Below, in pieces: positions 35,101 through 43,238 of a stretch of DNA of 56,652 nt. Source of the DNA: Phycisphaeraceae bacterium (lineage in GTDB: Bacteria; Planctomycetota; Phycisphaerae; Phycisphaerales; UBA1924); assembly GCA_026126305.1 (NCBI GenBank), contig JAHCJI010000016.1, positions 1 through 56,652 of the forward strand. The letters run 5' to 3'. Position 1 is the first letter of the stretch, and each line of letters begins with the position of its first letter. A program made the position numbers and the translations under genes. The notes below the pieces were generated by a model, which had not been told where the DNA came from, made no database searches, and saw only the letters and a program-made list of their open reading frames with translations.

Positions 35101-35392
35101 CAGCGATCCATACTTCCCACCACCATTGGAATTGCTGCCTGAGGGCGTGGGCAAGCCGATGGGCGTGCCGTGGATTGTCCCCCGCTTGCACCGCAACGCG
35201 GCGATGCTGCCAACGCTGCTGGTCCAGTACGACGCGGCCCTGGCACGGCATGGAGTGGCCTTGATCGAACCGGTGGAACATGCCGGACCACTGACGCCTC
35301 TGCCGTTGCCGACCTCGGCAGTGGCACGATTGGGCCGCGAGGAGCGACAGACCCGAGCCACATTGGTAGCGCCCGGCGGTGTCGTGGCGTAG
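32120..35392 (+). CDS. MptE/Maf-like (DUF115) protein fused to NTP-transferase-like and degenerate SPASM-like regions
   Basis: 1090 residues. The first ~560 hold a DUF115 domain: 'FAVLGFGLGYHVEAMAHRVG', 'GVPGVVISAGPSLADSFEAL', 'ERACLIAAQTALRPLLDRGI', 'RPHFVTALDHHEISKRFYEG' and 'VVLVGQDLAYTDGLYYGAGA'. In bacteria this domain is the core of Maf flagellin glycosyltransferases that attach nonulosonic acids. Residues ~615-790 look like a nucleotidyltransferase fold ('VSEVVLIATDPSVASIVASR', 'GALVLGADWALID'). The end ('PWIVPRLHRNAAMLP') resembles the region after radical-SAM/SPASM domains, without the Cx3Cx2C cluster. I chose ATG 32120, with GGAGA seven bases upstream, over ATG 32075. The NeuA-like gene follows after 7 bases. 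Domains two and three are inference. Confidence 0.75.
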   Translation: MPGTIDPNLLERNLRLLARNSPQAAQAVRLATPRADAVFMDTDEGLPTCRLSIDGKSQLLASARKPWREAQRLAEQADPARAAIFAVLGFGLGYHVEAMAHRVGTTGLVLCYEPDVELLRAVLERVDCTGCFETGRVVVLHEAASTGVISGHLRGLEGALTLGVRFIAHPASAARLKDSAERFSKTLVDVVAAAKTSIVTVLVQTEKTIENTLCNARAYASHAGLNDLESALVGVPGVVISAGPSLADSFEALSQPGVRERACLIAAQTALRPLLDRGIRPHFVTALDHHEISKRFYEGITREMVDGITLVAEPKANPAILEAWPGAVRLAGDEVLDRLLGTHRHAAIRAGATVAHLSYYLARYLGCDPVVLVGQDLAYTDGLYYGAGAAIHNTWAAELGEFRTLEMLEAERLGRARRMLRQTVDNDGQPVATDEQLHNYRMQFERDFAEDESRGLTVIDSGRGAAKAHTTPMPIEEAIARWGRDFTLPSVPQPLETRRMVEIRLRETARQARELAGITRKTEAIVRGLDPLGDIAVMNVGVRKVHTLRDKAEALEPAYWLTHFLNQTGGLRRARRDRAIALSADAGDERALQAQRIERDADNLAWLADAADRLAELLEASASGRSVEVRVSVSCDTSLKLPALVWFDPIRGGLNQCRDLMRPVSEDLTPADLVLRALAKCRRVSEVVLIATDPSVASIVASRAPCGLRVQVRSASHGLEARRRAIGAARAFCSASFRGGLASLTPHDEAFDPTATLEILEEIDAPGALVLGADWALIDERLTDAAAERVLMDITNRHVGFVQAPAGLAAMALARPAVEEVARNLGVGPAATIGGLLAYLPHTPRPDPIARDICVTVEPALRDLGRRLIPDSEDRFAVLKAAMRGVAQGRSVTDQLPGLLSDMPQRPTHLRVILGEVPDASMRERVLAFARGSADAAVTLDASMTGFDDFASEIVEFLAAQGTAAIHVRTPLAWGTQEIERLLASRVDIVSVDVSDPYFPPPLELLPEGVGKPMGVPWIVPRLHRNAAMLPTLLVQYDAALARHGVALIEPVEHAGPLTPLPLPTSAVARLGREERQTRATLVAPGGVVA

Positions 35393-35399
35393 CGTGGGC

Positions 35400-36134
35400 A
35401 TGGAACAAGTCGATGCCATCGCGATTATCCTTGCCCGTGCGGGCAGCAAGGGCTTGCCGGGTAAGAATCGCGCAATCATTGCCGGCAAGCCATGTGTGTC
35501 GTGGACCATCGAGCATGTCCGTACCTCCACGCTCCTCAGGCGGGCGGGGGTCTCGACCGATGACGAGGAGATTGCCATCCTTGCTGTCGAAGCCGGGCTC
35601 GAACATTGGCCAAGGGCCGCCGAACTTGCAAGCGACACCGCTCGAGTCGATTCGGCAGCACGGGAAGCCTTGCGGCAGGCCGATCGGCACCGGATCGTCC
35701 CGCCCATGGCTCCTGTCGTGCTGCTCTATGCCAACGTGCCCGTGCGGCCGCCAGGGCTGATCGATCGGGCGATCTCGTTGTTCATCGAGAGTGGTTGCGA
35801 CAGCGTGCAGAGCTATGCCGCTGTCGGAAAGCACCACCCATGGTGGACGGCAAGGCTGGACGAGCAAGGCCGCGTTGCACCGTGGCAAGGTACGCAACTC
35901 TTTGGCGGCGTCTACCGACGGCAGGACCTGCCACCGGCCTTTGTTCCCGATGGTGGAGTTGTCGTTGTAAAGCGATCGTGCCTCGATGCGGCCGAGCACG
36001 ACCAGGCGAACCCGCACGCATTCCTCGGTGCCGATCACCGAGGCGTGCGTACCGAGGCGGGCGAGGTGGTGGATATCGACGGACCAACGGACCTGGCCGT
36101 AGCCGATCAGTTGCTCCGACGGCAGTCGCGGTAA
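35400..36134 (+). CDS. neuA: NeuA/PseF-like acylneuraminate cytidylyltransferase
   Basis: A 244-residue enzyme expected to activate a nonulosonic or related sugar acid with CTP. The N-terminal nucleotide motif is 'IAIILARAGSKGLPGKNRAI' (ARxGSKGxxxKN), followed by 'GKPCVSWTIEHVRTS', 'VVLLYANVPVRPPGLIDRAI' (the L-Q/N-P-T-x-P-x-R region, here ANVPVRP) and 'GEVVDIDGPTDLAVAD' (D-I-D near the end). The ATG at 35400 is 7 bases after the DUF115 gene, so the two form an operon, and the pairing supports glycosylation with a CMP-sugar donor. The exact sugar is unknown. A 3-deoxy-manno-octulosonate transferase is less likely. Confidence 0.85.
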   Translation: MEQVDAIAIILARAGSKGLPGKNRAIIAGKPCVSWTIEHVRTSTLLRRAGVSTDDEEIAILAVEAGLEHWPRAAELASDTARVDSAAREALRQADRHRIVPPMAPVVLLYANVPVRPPGLIDRAISLFIESGCDSVQSYAAVGKHHPWWTARLDEQGRVAPWQGTQLFGGVYRRQDLPPAFVPDGGVVVVKRSCLDAAEHDQANPHAFLGADHRGVRTEAGEVVDIDGPTDLAVADQLLRRQSR

Positions 36135-36180
36135 ACGCCCCGAAGTCGCCGCTGTTGCTGGCGGCGACCGTCAGTCGAAA

Positions 36181-37320
36181 CTAACGCCCCTTGACGAATT
36201 GGATCGCGATGCCGGTCCATGGACGCCATGTGTCGGGTGTTTCATCCCACCACAGGAGCGTGGCCGCGTTTGCTGGTGTGGGGAGGGTGCCCGAATCGGG
36301 CAGTGGCTCGTCGAGCGTGACCACGCGGACGCGGTTGCCAAGACGGCCCATGGCCTCGATCAGTTGGAGCAATGCTTCGGGCGTGGAGGACGCCTCTGCG
36401 ACGTAGATGGTGGGCAGCGTTGACAAGACAAGGTCGATCTGTCCCAAGGGTCCACGGTCGGCGATCAGGAAGTCACGCTCGGCGGGCATGCGGTCATTCG
36501 TGATCGAGTGCCGGGGTCCGGACACCGCCGCCAGGAGAAGATCGCTCGGCTCGCGCAGTCGCCACGCGGGCCCGGCTGGTGCGGCCGCGATCGCCAGAGC
36601 GGCCTCGCGCGCCGGCTCGATAGCTGGTACTTCGACCACGAGCATCAGCCGTCCAGCCCGAGCCAACGCAATAGCGTCTGCCGCAGGCAGGTCGATCCAT
36701 TGGGCAAGCCGATCGGACGAAGACGGTTCGATGCGCATCGGCACTGGCCCGACAAGCATCGGCTCGGGCACGAAGTCTCCTTGCGGCGGCTCGACATGAG
36801 GAAGTGCCACCGGTGGCGACTCCTGGCCGTTCGACACAATCACAGGCCCAGGCTGTGGAACAGTGGGCCGAAGCATCAGTGGTACCAACTGCCAGGCGCC
36901 AAACGCCAGTGCCAAGACGGCCGCAATCGCCAAGGCCGGTCGGAACCAGCCGGGCATGGCCGAAAGCGTGAACGCTTCGCCCTCGGATTGGGCGCGGGCG
37001 GCACCGCGTTTGCCCAGCGTGGCGATATCGGACAATGCGAGCAATGCCTGGCGCTCGTGTTCTTCGAGGATGGACTGGGTCATCCATGCGGGCGGCGCGG
37101 GCAATTCCAAGGCCCCAAGGGCGGCCCGATCGACACGCATGGCCTCGAGTGAGACACGCAAGGCAGGAAGTGTGGTCAAGGCACGTTCGACGCGATGGAC
37201 GCTACTGCCTTCCAAAGCCGTCGCACGGTGCTTGGCATCGGACTCGATCCAATCAAGTAGATCGTCTTCGGTCACGCCGGTGGGCAGTTCAAAATGGTCC
37301 TCAGGAGGCATGGTGGTCAT
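36181..37320 (-). CDS. Membrane protein, probable anti-sigma partner
   Basis: A 379-residue protein with one membrane helix in the middle ('FRPALAIAAVLALAFGAWQL', about residues 126-145). The cytoplasmic part ('VTEDDLLDWIESDAKHRATA', 'TLPALRVSLEAMRVDRAAL') is helical, as in anti-sigma domains, but has no zinc HxxxCxxC. The outer part is unfamiliar. The ATG at 37318-37320 overlaps the TGA of the ECF sigma gene, so the two are translationally coupled, the usual layout for a sigma/anti-sigma pair. Role and signal are inferred from this coupling. Another in-frame ATG lies 9 bases downstream. Confidence 0.7.
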   Translation of the reverse strand: MTTMPPEDHFELPTGVTEDDLLDWIESDAKHRATALEGSSVHRVERALTTLPALRVSLEAMRVDRAALGALELPAPPAWMTQSILEEHERQALLALSDIATLGKRGAARAQSEGEAFTLSAMPGWFRPALAIAAVLALAFGAWQLVPLMLRPTVPQPGPVIVSNGQESPPVALPHVEPPQGDFVPEPMLVGPVPMRIEPSSSDRLAQWIDLPAADAIALARAGRLMLVVEVPAIEPAREAALAIAAAPAGPAWRLREPSDLLLAAVSGPRHSITNDRMPAERDFLIADRGPLGQIDLVLSTLPTIYVAEASSTPEALLQLIEAMGRLGNRVRVVTLDEPLPDSGTLPTPANAATLLWWDETPDTWRPWTGIAIQFVKGR

Positions 37321-37928
37321 CGGCTTGCCCCTTCGGATCGATCGGTCCTGTCCTCGGCATGACCGTCTATGGGAGCACCATGGGCCTGCTCGAGAGCCCG
37401 GCGTAGAGCGACCCGTGCCCGGAAAAGGCGGCTCTTGATGGTCCCCACGGGTACACCCAGTACTGCGGCCACTTGCTCGTACTCCAATCCCTGCACATCG
37501 CGCAACACGAGCACCACGCGGTGCTCGGGAGCGATCTGGCCGAGTCCCACGGAAACGGCCCGGCGTCGCCCGGAGGCGTCGAAGGCTCCCTCAGCCGTTT
37601 GGACGCTCGGACGGGAGGAGAGTTCCATGTCCGGCAATGAAGCAACACGAGCCTTAGACCGAACACGATCCGACCTCAATCGACTCAGGCATGCATTGGT
37701 CGCAATGCGGTACAACCAGGTCGAAAAGGTGGATCGCCCATCGAAACGCTCCAAACCCATGAGCGCTTTGACGAAGGTTTCCTGGGTCAACTCCTCGGCA
37801 TCTTCCGTGCTGCCCAGCATGCGCAAGCATAAACCATACACGCGACGCTGATAGCGCTGGAGGAGTTCCCCTGCGGCCGATCCGTCGCCGGACCTGGCCC
37901 GATCGATGAGATGTACCTCTTCATCCAT
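37317..37928 (-). CDS. ECF-type RNA polymerase sigma factor
   Basis: A 203-residue sigma-70 family factor. Region 2 (-10 recognition): 'LLQRYQRRVYGLCLRMLGST', 'EDAEELTQETFVKALMGLER' and 'STFSTWLYRIATNACLSRLR'. Region 4 (-35 recognition, helix-turn-helix): 'IAPEHRVVLVLRDVQGLEYE' and 'QVAAVLGVPVGTIKSRLFRA'. The order and spacing are typical for the ECF group. ATG 37928 is the likely start. The gene overlaps the downstream membrane protein, which is probably its anti-sigma factor. Targets are unknown; a palindrome in the upstream region is listed separately. Confidence 0.93.
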   Translation of the reverse strand: MDEEVHLIDRARSGDGSAAGELLQRYQRRVYGLCLRMLGSTEDAEELTQETFVKALMGLERFDGRSTFSTWLYRIATNACLSRLRSDRVRSKARVASLPDMELSSRPSVQTAEGAFDASGRRRAVSVGLGQIAPEHRVVLVLRDVQGLEYEQVAAVLGVPVGTIKSRLFRARVALRRALEQAHGAPIDGHAEDRTDRSEGASR

Positions 37929-38332
37929 GGCGCTCTAGGGCATTCCCAACGGGCCCGATCGGCCTTTTTGCAGTGTAGCCGATCGCACCATCCGGATTCT
38001 GATCGCACGCCTTGTCCGTTCTGAGAATACCTCCTCATAGCGGTTGCATACCTGAGCAAAATATTGTGAAAAATAGGGAGAACCAGTATTGATTCTTGGG
38101 CAAGAATCTGGAAACTGGAAATGTTAAGGGACGTTGCAAGTCCCGCCGTGGGGATGGCTGAGGTCGACATTGGAGTCGATCGTGAAGCCACGGGCTCGTG
38201 TGCATAGGTGACAGGGTGGCCCATGCCCGGATGTTCGAAACGGCATGAGCGAACGCACCGACGGATCGCGGGCCCAAGTTGGTTCACAAAGGCTGTATTC
38301 TCTTCACGGCACTGTTCTTGGGGAGGTTAACC
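37929..38332. other. Divergent intergenic region with promoter-like AT-rich stretch
   Basis: About 400 bases between the ECF sigma gene and dockerin gene 3. An AT-rich part (38041-38120) holds a long palindrome (38083-38118). The SD GGGAGG at 38321-38326 belongs to the next gene. No coding region is seen. Confidence 0.5.
38083..38118. promoter_or_regulatory. Extended palindrome, operator or RNA hairpin
   Basis: Inner arms GATTCTTG-GG-CAAGAATC (38091-38108) match perfectly over 8 bp, and outer arms CCAGT/ACTGG also pair. The site is in the divergent gap between the ECF sigma gene and a dockerin gene. Confidence 0.55.
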
Positions 38333-39172
38333 ATGCGGAAAGCACTTTCAGCGCTCGTGGTTTGCGGTTTCGTTGCACCGGCCTTCGCTCAGACCGTGCT
38401 GATCGACGACAACTTCGAGTCGTACGCCCTTGGGAGTCCCTTGTCGGGCCAGGGCGGCTGGGACTTGTGGCCGGGTGGTTTTGACGCGATCGTTGTGGAC
38501 GACGAGGCGTTCTCGGGCACGAAGTCTTTCGGGGCGATGAGTCCCAACGTCGACATGATCTACCGGATGCGGGACCCATCGGGCGCTCCCATCGCGCAGA
38601 GCGGGCAGTGGACCTTCACCTGCCAGGTGTTCATGCCCTCGACGGGCGCGCCGGGCGGCGACTTCTACCTCATCCTGCTGAACACCTACAACGACGCCAA
38701 TCCCCTTGCCAGCAACTGGTCGATGCAGGTGCGTTTCGGCCTGGGCGACATGACGGTCGAGAGCCAGTTCGATGGCAATACCCTGCCGTTGGTCGTGGAT
38801 CGCTGGGCGGAGTTCCGCGCCGAGATCGACTTGGACCTGAACCTCTTTGACCTCTACTACAACGGGCAACTGCTGGCCGAAGACCTCATCTGGACCGAAA
38901 ACGTCTCCGGTGGTGGTCGTCTCCAGATCGACGTGCTCGACCTGTTTTCTGACACGGCCGCACCGGCCTATGTCGACGACGTCAAGATCATCGAGGCTTC
39001 TGGCACATGCCGGGCCGACATGGACGGCGATGGATCGTTGACGATCTTCGACTTCCTGACCTTCCAGAACCTGTTTGCCGCGATGGATCCTCGGGCCGAC
39101 TTTGACGGCGACGGCCTGTTTACCATCTTCGACTTCCTGACCTTCCAGAACGAGTTCGCCGCCGGTTGCTGA
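38333..39172 (+). CDS. Secreted protein with GC-type dockerin tail (3)
   Basis: A 279-residue exported protein. Signal peptide 'MRKALSALVVCGFVAPAFAQ' (cleavage near Ala19). The middle looks like a concanavalin/laminin-G-like sugar-binding sandwich: 'DDNFESYALGSPLSGQGGWD', 'WTFTCQVFMPSTGAPGGDFY', 'VDRWAEFRAEIDLDLNLFDL' and 'YVDDVKIIEASG', a common form in planctomycete secreted proteins. The tail has 'DMDGDGSLTIFDFLTFQN' and 'DFDGDGLFTIFDFLTFQN' and ends AAGC. ATG 38333 has GGGAGG six bases upstream. Its function is probably binding rather than catalysis; this is inferred from the fold pattern. Confidence 0.82.
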   Translation: MRKALSALVVCGFVAPAFAQTVLIDDNFESYALGSPLSGQGGWDLWPGGFDAIVVDDEAFSGTKSFGAMSPNVDMIYRMRDPSGAPIAQSGQWTFTCQVFMPSTGAPGGDFYLILLNTYNDANPLASNWSMQVRFGLGDMTVESQFDGNTLPLVVDRWAEFRAEIDLDLNLFDLYYNGQLLAEDLIWTENVSGGGRLQIDVLDLFSDTAAPAYVDDVKIIEASGTCRADMDGDGSLTIFDFLTFQNLFAAMDPRADFDGDGLFTIFDFLTFQNEFAAGC

Positions 39173-39347
39173 CCCTGCGTCTTCGCGCGGGCGCGTGGCA
39201 CGGAATTCGGTGCCATGCCTCGCATTCCTGGCTGTTCCTTCTCCTGGGTGCGGGCGTGCGATCGGAAGCGATCGCACGCCCGCCTTGGCGCGCCCCCCTA
39301 CAGTGCCCGCTCTCAGGCACGCACGGGGCAACCGACAGGAGTTTTGC

Positions 39348-40832
39348 ATGTTCGACTCGATCACCGTCCGCAAGAGCGGGCAGCCGCAGGCCATCGTGGT
39401 TGGTAACTTCAAGGGCCAAGGCCTTGGCCCCAAGGGAAAGGCATTGGACCCCGATGGATCGATGGCCAAGGCCGCCAAGCGACCCGAAGCCACCGGCGAC
39501 CTGGGTACGGTCGTGACTGCCTTCCCGGCTGATGGCAAGCCAGCCGAACGCGTGTTGCTGCTGGGCCTCGGCGAGGCAGGTTCGCTGACGATCGAGAAGT
39601 TTCGCAACGCCGTCGCCGCCGCGGGCCGGCAATTGGCCTCGTGCAAGGCGACCAGCGTGCGTTTCGAGTTGGACGACACCATCGCCGGCGCGAAACTCGA
39701 CGAGGGCGACGCTTGCGAGGCGCTGGGCGAGAGCCTGGGCCTCTTGGGCTGGGTGTGCGAGCACTTCCGCGGGTCGGCCAAGCCGCCCAGTGCGAAGCCA
39801 AAGTTGGCGATCATCGAGGGCTCGGCCGCTCGGAGCAAGGCCATCCAGTTCGGGCTCGGGCTCTCGGAAGGCGCGAACCTGGCTCGGACGCTCAGCCAGA
39901 CGCCGCCAAACGTCGCCACGCCGCTGTGGATGGCCGAGCAGGCGAAGAAGTTGACCAAACTTGGCTGCACGGTGCGCGTGATCAAGGGCGAGGCGCTCAA
40001 GCGTGAGAAGCTCGAGGGCCTCATCAACGTGGGCAAGGCAAGCGAGAACGAGCCGTGCCTGATCCGCGTCGAGTACAAGCCGGCCCGGGCGAGCGCCAAG
40101 GCCAAGCCCATCGTGCTGCTGGGCAAGACCATGACCTACGACACGGGCGGGCTGAGCCTGAAGATCAGCAACGGGATGGTGGGCATGAAGCGCGACAAGG
40201 ACGGCGGGTGCGCCGTGCTGGGCGCGATGCACGCCATCGCCAGCACCATCAAGCCCAAGGTACCCGTCGTCGCGCTGCTGGTGGCCGCCGAGAACAGCGT
40301 CAGCGACGAGGCCTACCGCCCCGACGACGTGCTGACCTTCCGCAACGGCGTGACCGTCGAGGTGACCAACACCGACGCCGAGGGGCGGCTGGTGCTGGCC
40401 GACGGGCTGTGCTGGGCGTGCGACAAGGAGAACCCCGCGGCAATTGTCGACCTGGCCACGCTCACCGGCGGTGTTGTCGTCGCGCTGGGCAGCACCTTCG
40501 CGGGCCTGTTCTGCGAGGATGACTCGTTGCGTGCAAAGGTGGAATCGGCGTCGGCGGCGTCGGGCGAGCGTGTGTGGCGCCTGCCCATGCACGACGAGTA
40601 CCGCGACATGATGAAGAGCCCCATCGCCGACATCGTCAACAGCAACCCCAACCGCAAGGCCCACCCCATCCAGGGTGCCGCGTTCCTGAGCTACTTTGTC
40701 AAGGACGGCATGCCCTGGTGCCACGTGGATATCGCCGGCACGCACGCGGTCGAGAGCGACAGCGGGCCCTACATCGCCGGGCCGACGGGCTTTGGCGCAC
40801 GGCTGCTCGCACGGTTGGCCCAGGCCTGGTAA
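39348..40832 (+). CDS. pepA: Leucyl aminopeptidase (M17)
   Basis: A 494-residue cytosolic aminopeptidase with two metal ions, usually a hexamer. The conserved catalytic part shows 'VLLGKTMTYDTGGLSLKISN' (Lys and Asp ligands), 'MKRDKDGGCAVLGAMHAIAS' (Asp), the signature 'VTNTDAEGRLVLADGLCWAC' (NTDAEGRL, Asp and Glu ligands, catalytic Arg) and the closing 'DIAGTHAVESDSGPYIAGPT'. ATG 39348 is preceded by ACAGGAG; the longer frame from 39195 is intergenic. It removes N-terminal residues from peptides in protein turnover. Codon use here is very GC-rich. It converges with the glycosyltransferase gene. Confidence 0.95.
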   Translation: MFDSITVRKSGQPQAIVVGNFKGQGLGPKGKALDPDGSMAKAAKRPEATGDLGTVVTAFPADGKPAERVLLLGLGEAGSLTIEKFRNAVAAAGRQLASCKATSVRFELDDTIAGAKLDEGDACEALGESLGLLGWVCEHFRGSAKPPSAKPKLAIIEGSAARSKAIQFGLGLSEGANLARTLSQTPPNVATPLWMAEQAKKLTKLGCTVRVIKGEALKREKLEGLINVGKASENEPCLIRVEYKPARASAKAKPIVLLGKTMTYDTGGLSLKISNGMVGMKRDKDGGCAVLGAMHAIASTIKPKVPVVALLVAAENSVSDEAYRPDDVLTFRNGVTVEVTNTDAEGRLVLADGLCWACDKENPAAIVDLATLTGGVVVALGSTFAGLFCEDDSLRAKVESASAASGERVWRLPMHDEYRDMMKSPIADIVNSNPNRKAHPIQGAAFLSYFVKDGMPWCHVDIAGTHAVESDSGPYIAGPTGFGARLLARLAQAW

Positions 40833-40851
40833 TGGGGCCTGATAGGCTCGC

Positions 40852-43062
40852 TCACACGCCCGAGGGGCTACTGGCCTGGCCATTACCTTGCGGTCGCTTG
40901 GGCCGGATGGCGATCGAGGCCAGCCCCTTGATGGTGCGTTGGAGGCCCAGCCCGCGCAGGGCCTCGTTGGCCTTGTCGGCCAGGCGGTAGCGGATGTTCT
41001 CTTCGACCAGTTCGCGGGCGCGCTGGTCGACGCTCTTGCTGACCTCGATGCGCAGGGCGCGATCGGGACGCCGGGCCAGGCCCGGGTGCCGGGCGAGGAT
41101 GGTGCTGCACAATGCCACCCGCCGGCTGGTGCCCTCGGTGCGCAACATGCTGTTGGGGCGGATGCGATAGCAGAACAGGAACTCGGGCACGATGAGGCAC
41201 CGGTGCCCGAGCCGTGCCAGCCCGCAATAGAGGTCCCAGTCCTCCAAGGCGGTCAGGGTCTCGTCGTAGCCGCCGGCTTCGAGCAGGGCGTCCTTGCGCA
41301 GCAGGGCGGTGGCGTTGCAGGCCCAGTTCTCGCAGCACAAGAGGTCGCGGTCGAAGCCCACGGGCAGCCACGCGCCGGTGACACGCTGGGGCGCGTCCTC
41401 GAAGTATCGCACCAGTGTGCCCACGGCGGCCAGGCTCGGGTCGCGGTCCATGGCCCCCACCACGCGCTCGAGGAAGGTGGGCTCGAGCACGTCGTCGGCG
41501 TCCAGCGGCAGGACGAGGTTCGCCCGGGCGTGGGCGATGCCGAAGTTGCGGGCCGAGCCCAATCCGCCGTTGGGCTTACGCAGCACGCGCCACTGCTTGC
41601 CGTCGAACTCGCGCTCGAGGCGGTCGATGGCATGCTGGCTCTGGGGCTGGGTCGAACCGTCGTCGACGAAGAGCACCTCGTAATCCGCGAAGGTCTGGGC
41701 CCGCACGCTGGCCAGGGTCTGGTCGATGGTGTGGGCCAGGTTGTAGAAGGGGATGATGATCGACACGCGCGGGCCGGCCTTGGCATCGGGAACAGTCGGC
41801 TCCATGCCCGACCGATGGCCTTCGATGACGGCGCTCATGCGCCCGACCACCGCGGCGGGCTCGCACAATCGCACGACGCGCTCGCGTGCGGCCTTGCCCA
41901 GGGCCTCGCGCTTCGGGGCATCTTTCAAGAGGCCCTCGAGCGTTCGTTCGAGGGCGGTGGCATCGCCTGAGGCAAAGGACACGCCGCTGACGCCATCCTC
42001 GATGATCTCGGCCATGCCGCCGCGATCGCCCACGACGCAGCACCTGCCCATCGCCATGCTCTCGAGCAGGGCGTTGGGGAAGTTCTCCCATCGGCTGGGC
42101 AGGCACACGATGTCGGCGGCCCGCAGCAATCCGCCCAGTTGCTGGCGGGGGCGCGGGCCCTCGACGCGCACGCTCGTGCCCAGGTATGGCAAGAGCACGC
42201 CGCGGACTTCCTCGGCCATCGAGCGACCGAACCGCCCGCTTTGGGTGTCGCCCCCCACCATCACCAGCCGCATAGGCACGCCGCGGTCGAGCAGGCGGCG
42301 GGCGGTGGCGGCCAGCAGGTCGACGCCCTTTCGCCGTTCGTATCGGCCGAAGTAGACCACCAGCGGGCCATCGCCATGCGGCAGTTCGCCCGGCTCGCCG
42401 GCCAGGGCTTCTCTCGCAGCCGCAACGTCGAAGGGGTAGGGCACGACCACGCCCGGCGGGGGCGTGGCACCGTCTTGCGTCAGCATCATCCGGGCGTGGT
42501 CGAGCAGCGATTGGCATGGCGAGATCAGCACGTCGGCCAGCCGCATCGATTCCAGTTCCATCCGCTGGAGCAACGCCGTGGGCACGTCCAGCACGTGCTC
42601 GCCGTTGAGGTCCATGGCCAGTTCGGTGGGCGTGTGCAGTCGAACGCCCATGACCGCGCCCTCGAAGGCCCCGGTCGTGCGCCGGTCGGTCAGGGCGTAA
42701 TAGCCGTCGGCCCAGTATTCGGGGAACTCGATGTAGTCCAAGGGCGTCCGCGCGTGCAGGTGTCGCAGCACGCGGTGGCAGGCCAGGGCGTGGGCCTGGA
42801 AGCCGTAGCGGGCAAAGCCGATGGCCCGGGCCTCGGGTGCGGGGCAGCCCACGCTCGTCAGGTCGTCCGGGTCGGCGGCGTGGACGTGGACGCCCGGCAG
42901 GGCGGCCGCGAGCACCGGGTCGCGCAGGTTGCCGTGCGGCGCGGTGACGACGTGGACCTCGTGGCCCGCCTTGGCACAGGCCCGGGCCATCTCGCCGACG
43001 TACACCCCGATGCCCGCGCCCCAGAAGGGGGCGACCTCTCGGCTGACCAGGCAGATGCGCAT
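40852..43062 (-). CDS. Two-domain glycosyltransferase, GT4 followed by GT2
   Basis: A 736-residue protein joining two transferases. Residues 1-415 are GT-B fold, GT4 type: 'MRICLVSREVAPFWGAGIGV', 'PLVVYFGRYERRKGVDLLAA', 'RPRQQLGGLLRAADIVCLPS' and the E-x7-E region in 'RWENFPNALLESMAMG'. Residues ~428-736 are GT-A fold, GT2 type: 'RVSIIIPFYNLAHTIDQTLA', 'YEVLFVDDGSTQPQSQHAID' (first Asp pair), 'LVLPLDADDVLEPTFLERVV' (DxD) and 'TALEDWDLYCGLARLGHRCL' (ED acidic base). A bifunctional enzyme could add two sugars in turn to a glycan or lipid. Acceptors are unknown. ATG 43062 is the natural start. Confidence 0.88.
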   Translation of the reverse strand: MRICLVSREVAPFWGAGIGVYVGEMARACAKAGHEVHVVTAPHGNLRDPVLAAALPGVHVHAADPDDLTSVGCPAPEARAIGFARYGFQAHALACHRVLRHLHARTPLDYIEFPEYWADGYYALTDRRTTGAFEGAVMGVRLHTPTELAMDLNGEHVLDVPTALLQRMELESMRLADVLISPCQSLLDHARMMLTQDGATPPPGVVVPYPFDVAAAREALAGEPGELPHGDGPLVVYFGRYERRKGVDLLAATARRLLDRGVPMRLVMVGGDTQSGRFGRSMAEEVRGVLLPYLGTSVRVEGPRPRQQLGGLLRAADIVCLPSRWENFPNALLESMAMGRCCVVGDRGGMAEIIEDGVSGVSFASGDATALERTLEGLLKDAPKREALGKAARERVVRLCEPAAVVGRMSAVIEGHRSGMEPTVPDAKAGPRVSIIIPFYNLAHTIDQTLASVRAQTFADYEVLFVDDGSTQPQSQHAIDRLEREFDGKQWRVLRKPNGGLGSARNFGIAHARANLVLPLDADDVLEPTFLERVVGAMDRDPSLAAVGTLVRYFEDAPQRVTGAWLPVGFDRDLLCCENWACNATALLRKDALLEAGGYDETLTALEDWDLYCGLARLGHRCLIVPEFLFCYRIRPNSMLRTEGTSRRVALCSTILARHPGLARRPDRALRIEVSKSVDQRARELVEENIRYRLADKANEALRGLGLQRTIKGLASIAIRPKRPQGNGQASSPSGV

Positions 43063-43238
43063 GGGCTTTGGCGGCCTCCGGGGCGTTGGGCAAGGGGCAG
43101 TATGGCCTCGACCGGGCCGGGAAACCCGGATCGTAGACGCCCCCGGGCACAGGGCCCCCTCGGCCGGCGGCTATCATCGCGTTTGTGGGCCAGTGCGGGC
43201 CAGCGCGGGCCCGGCCAGCGACCGAGACCGGAGGCCAG

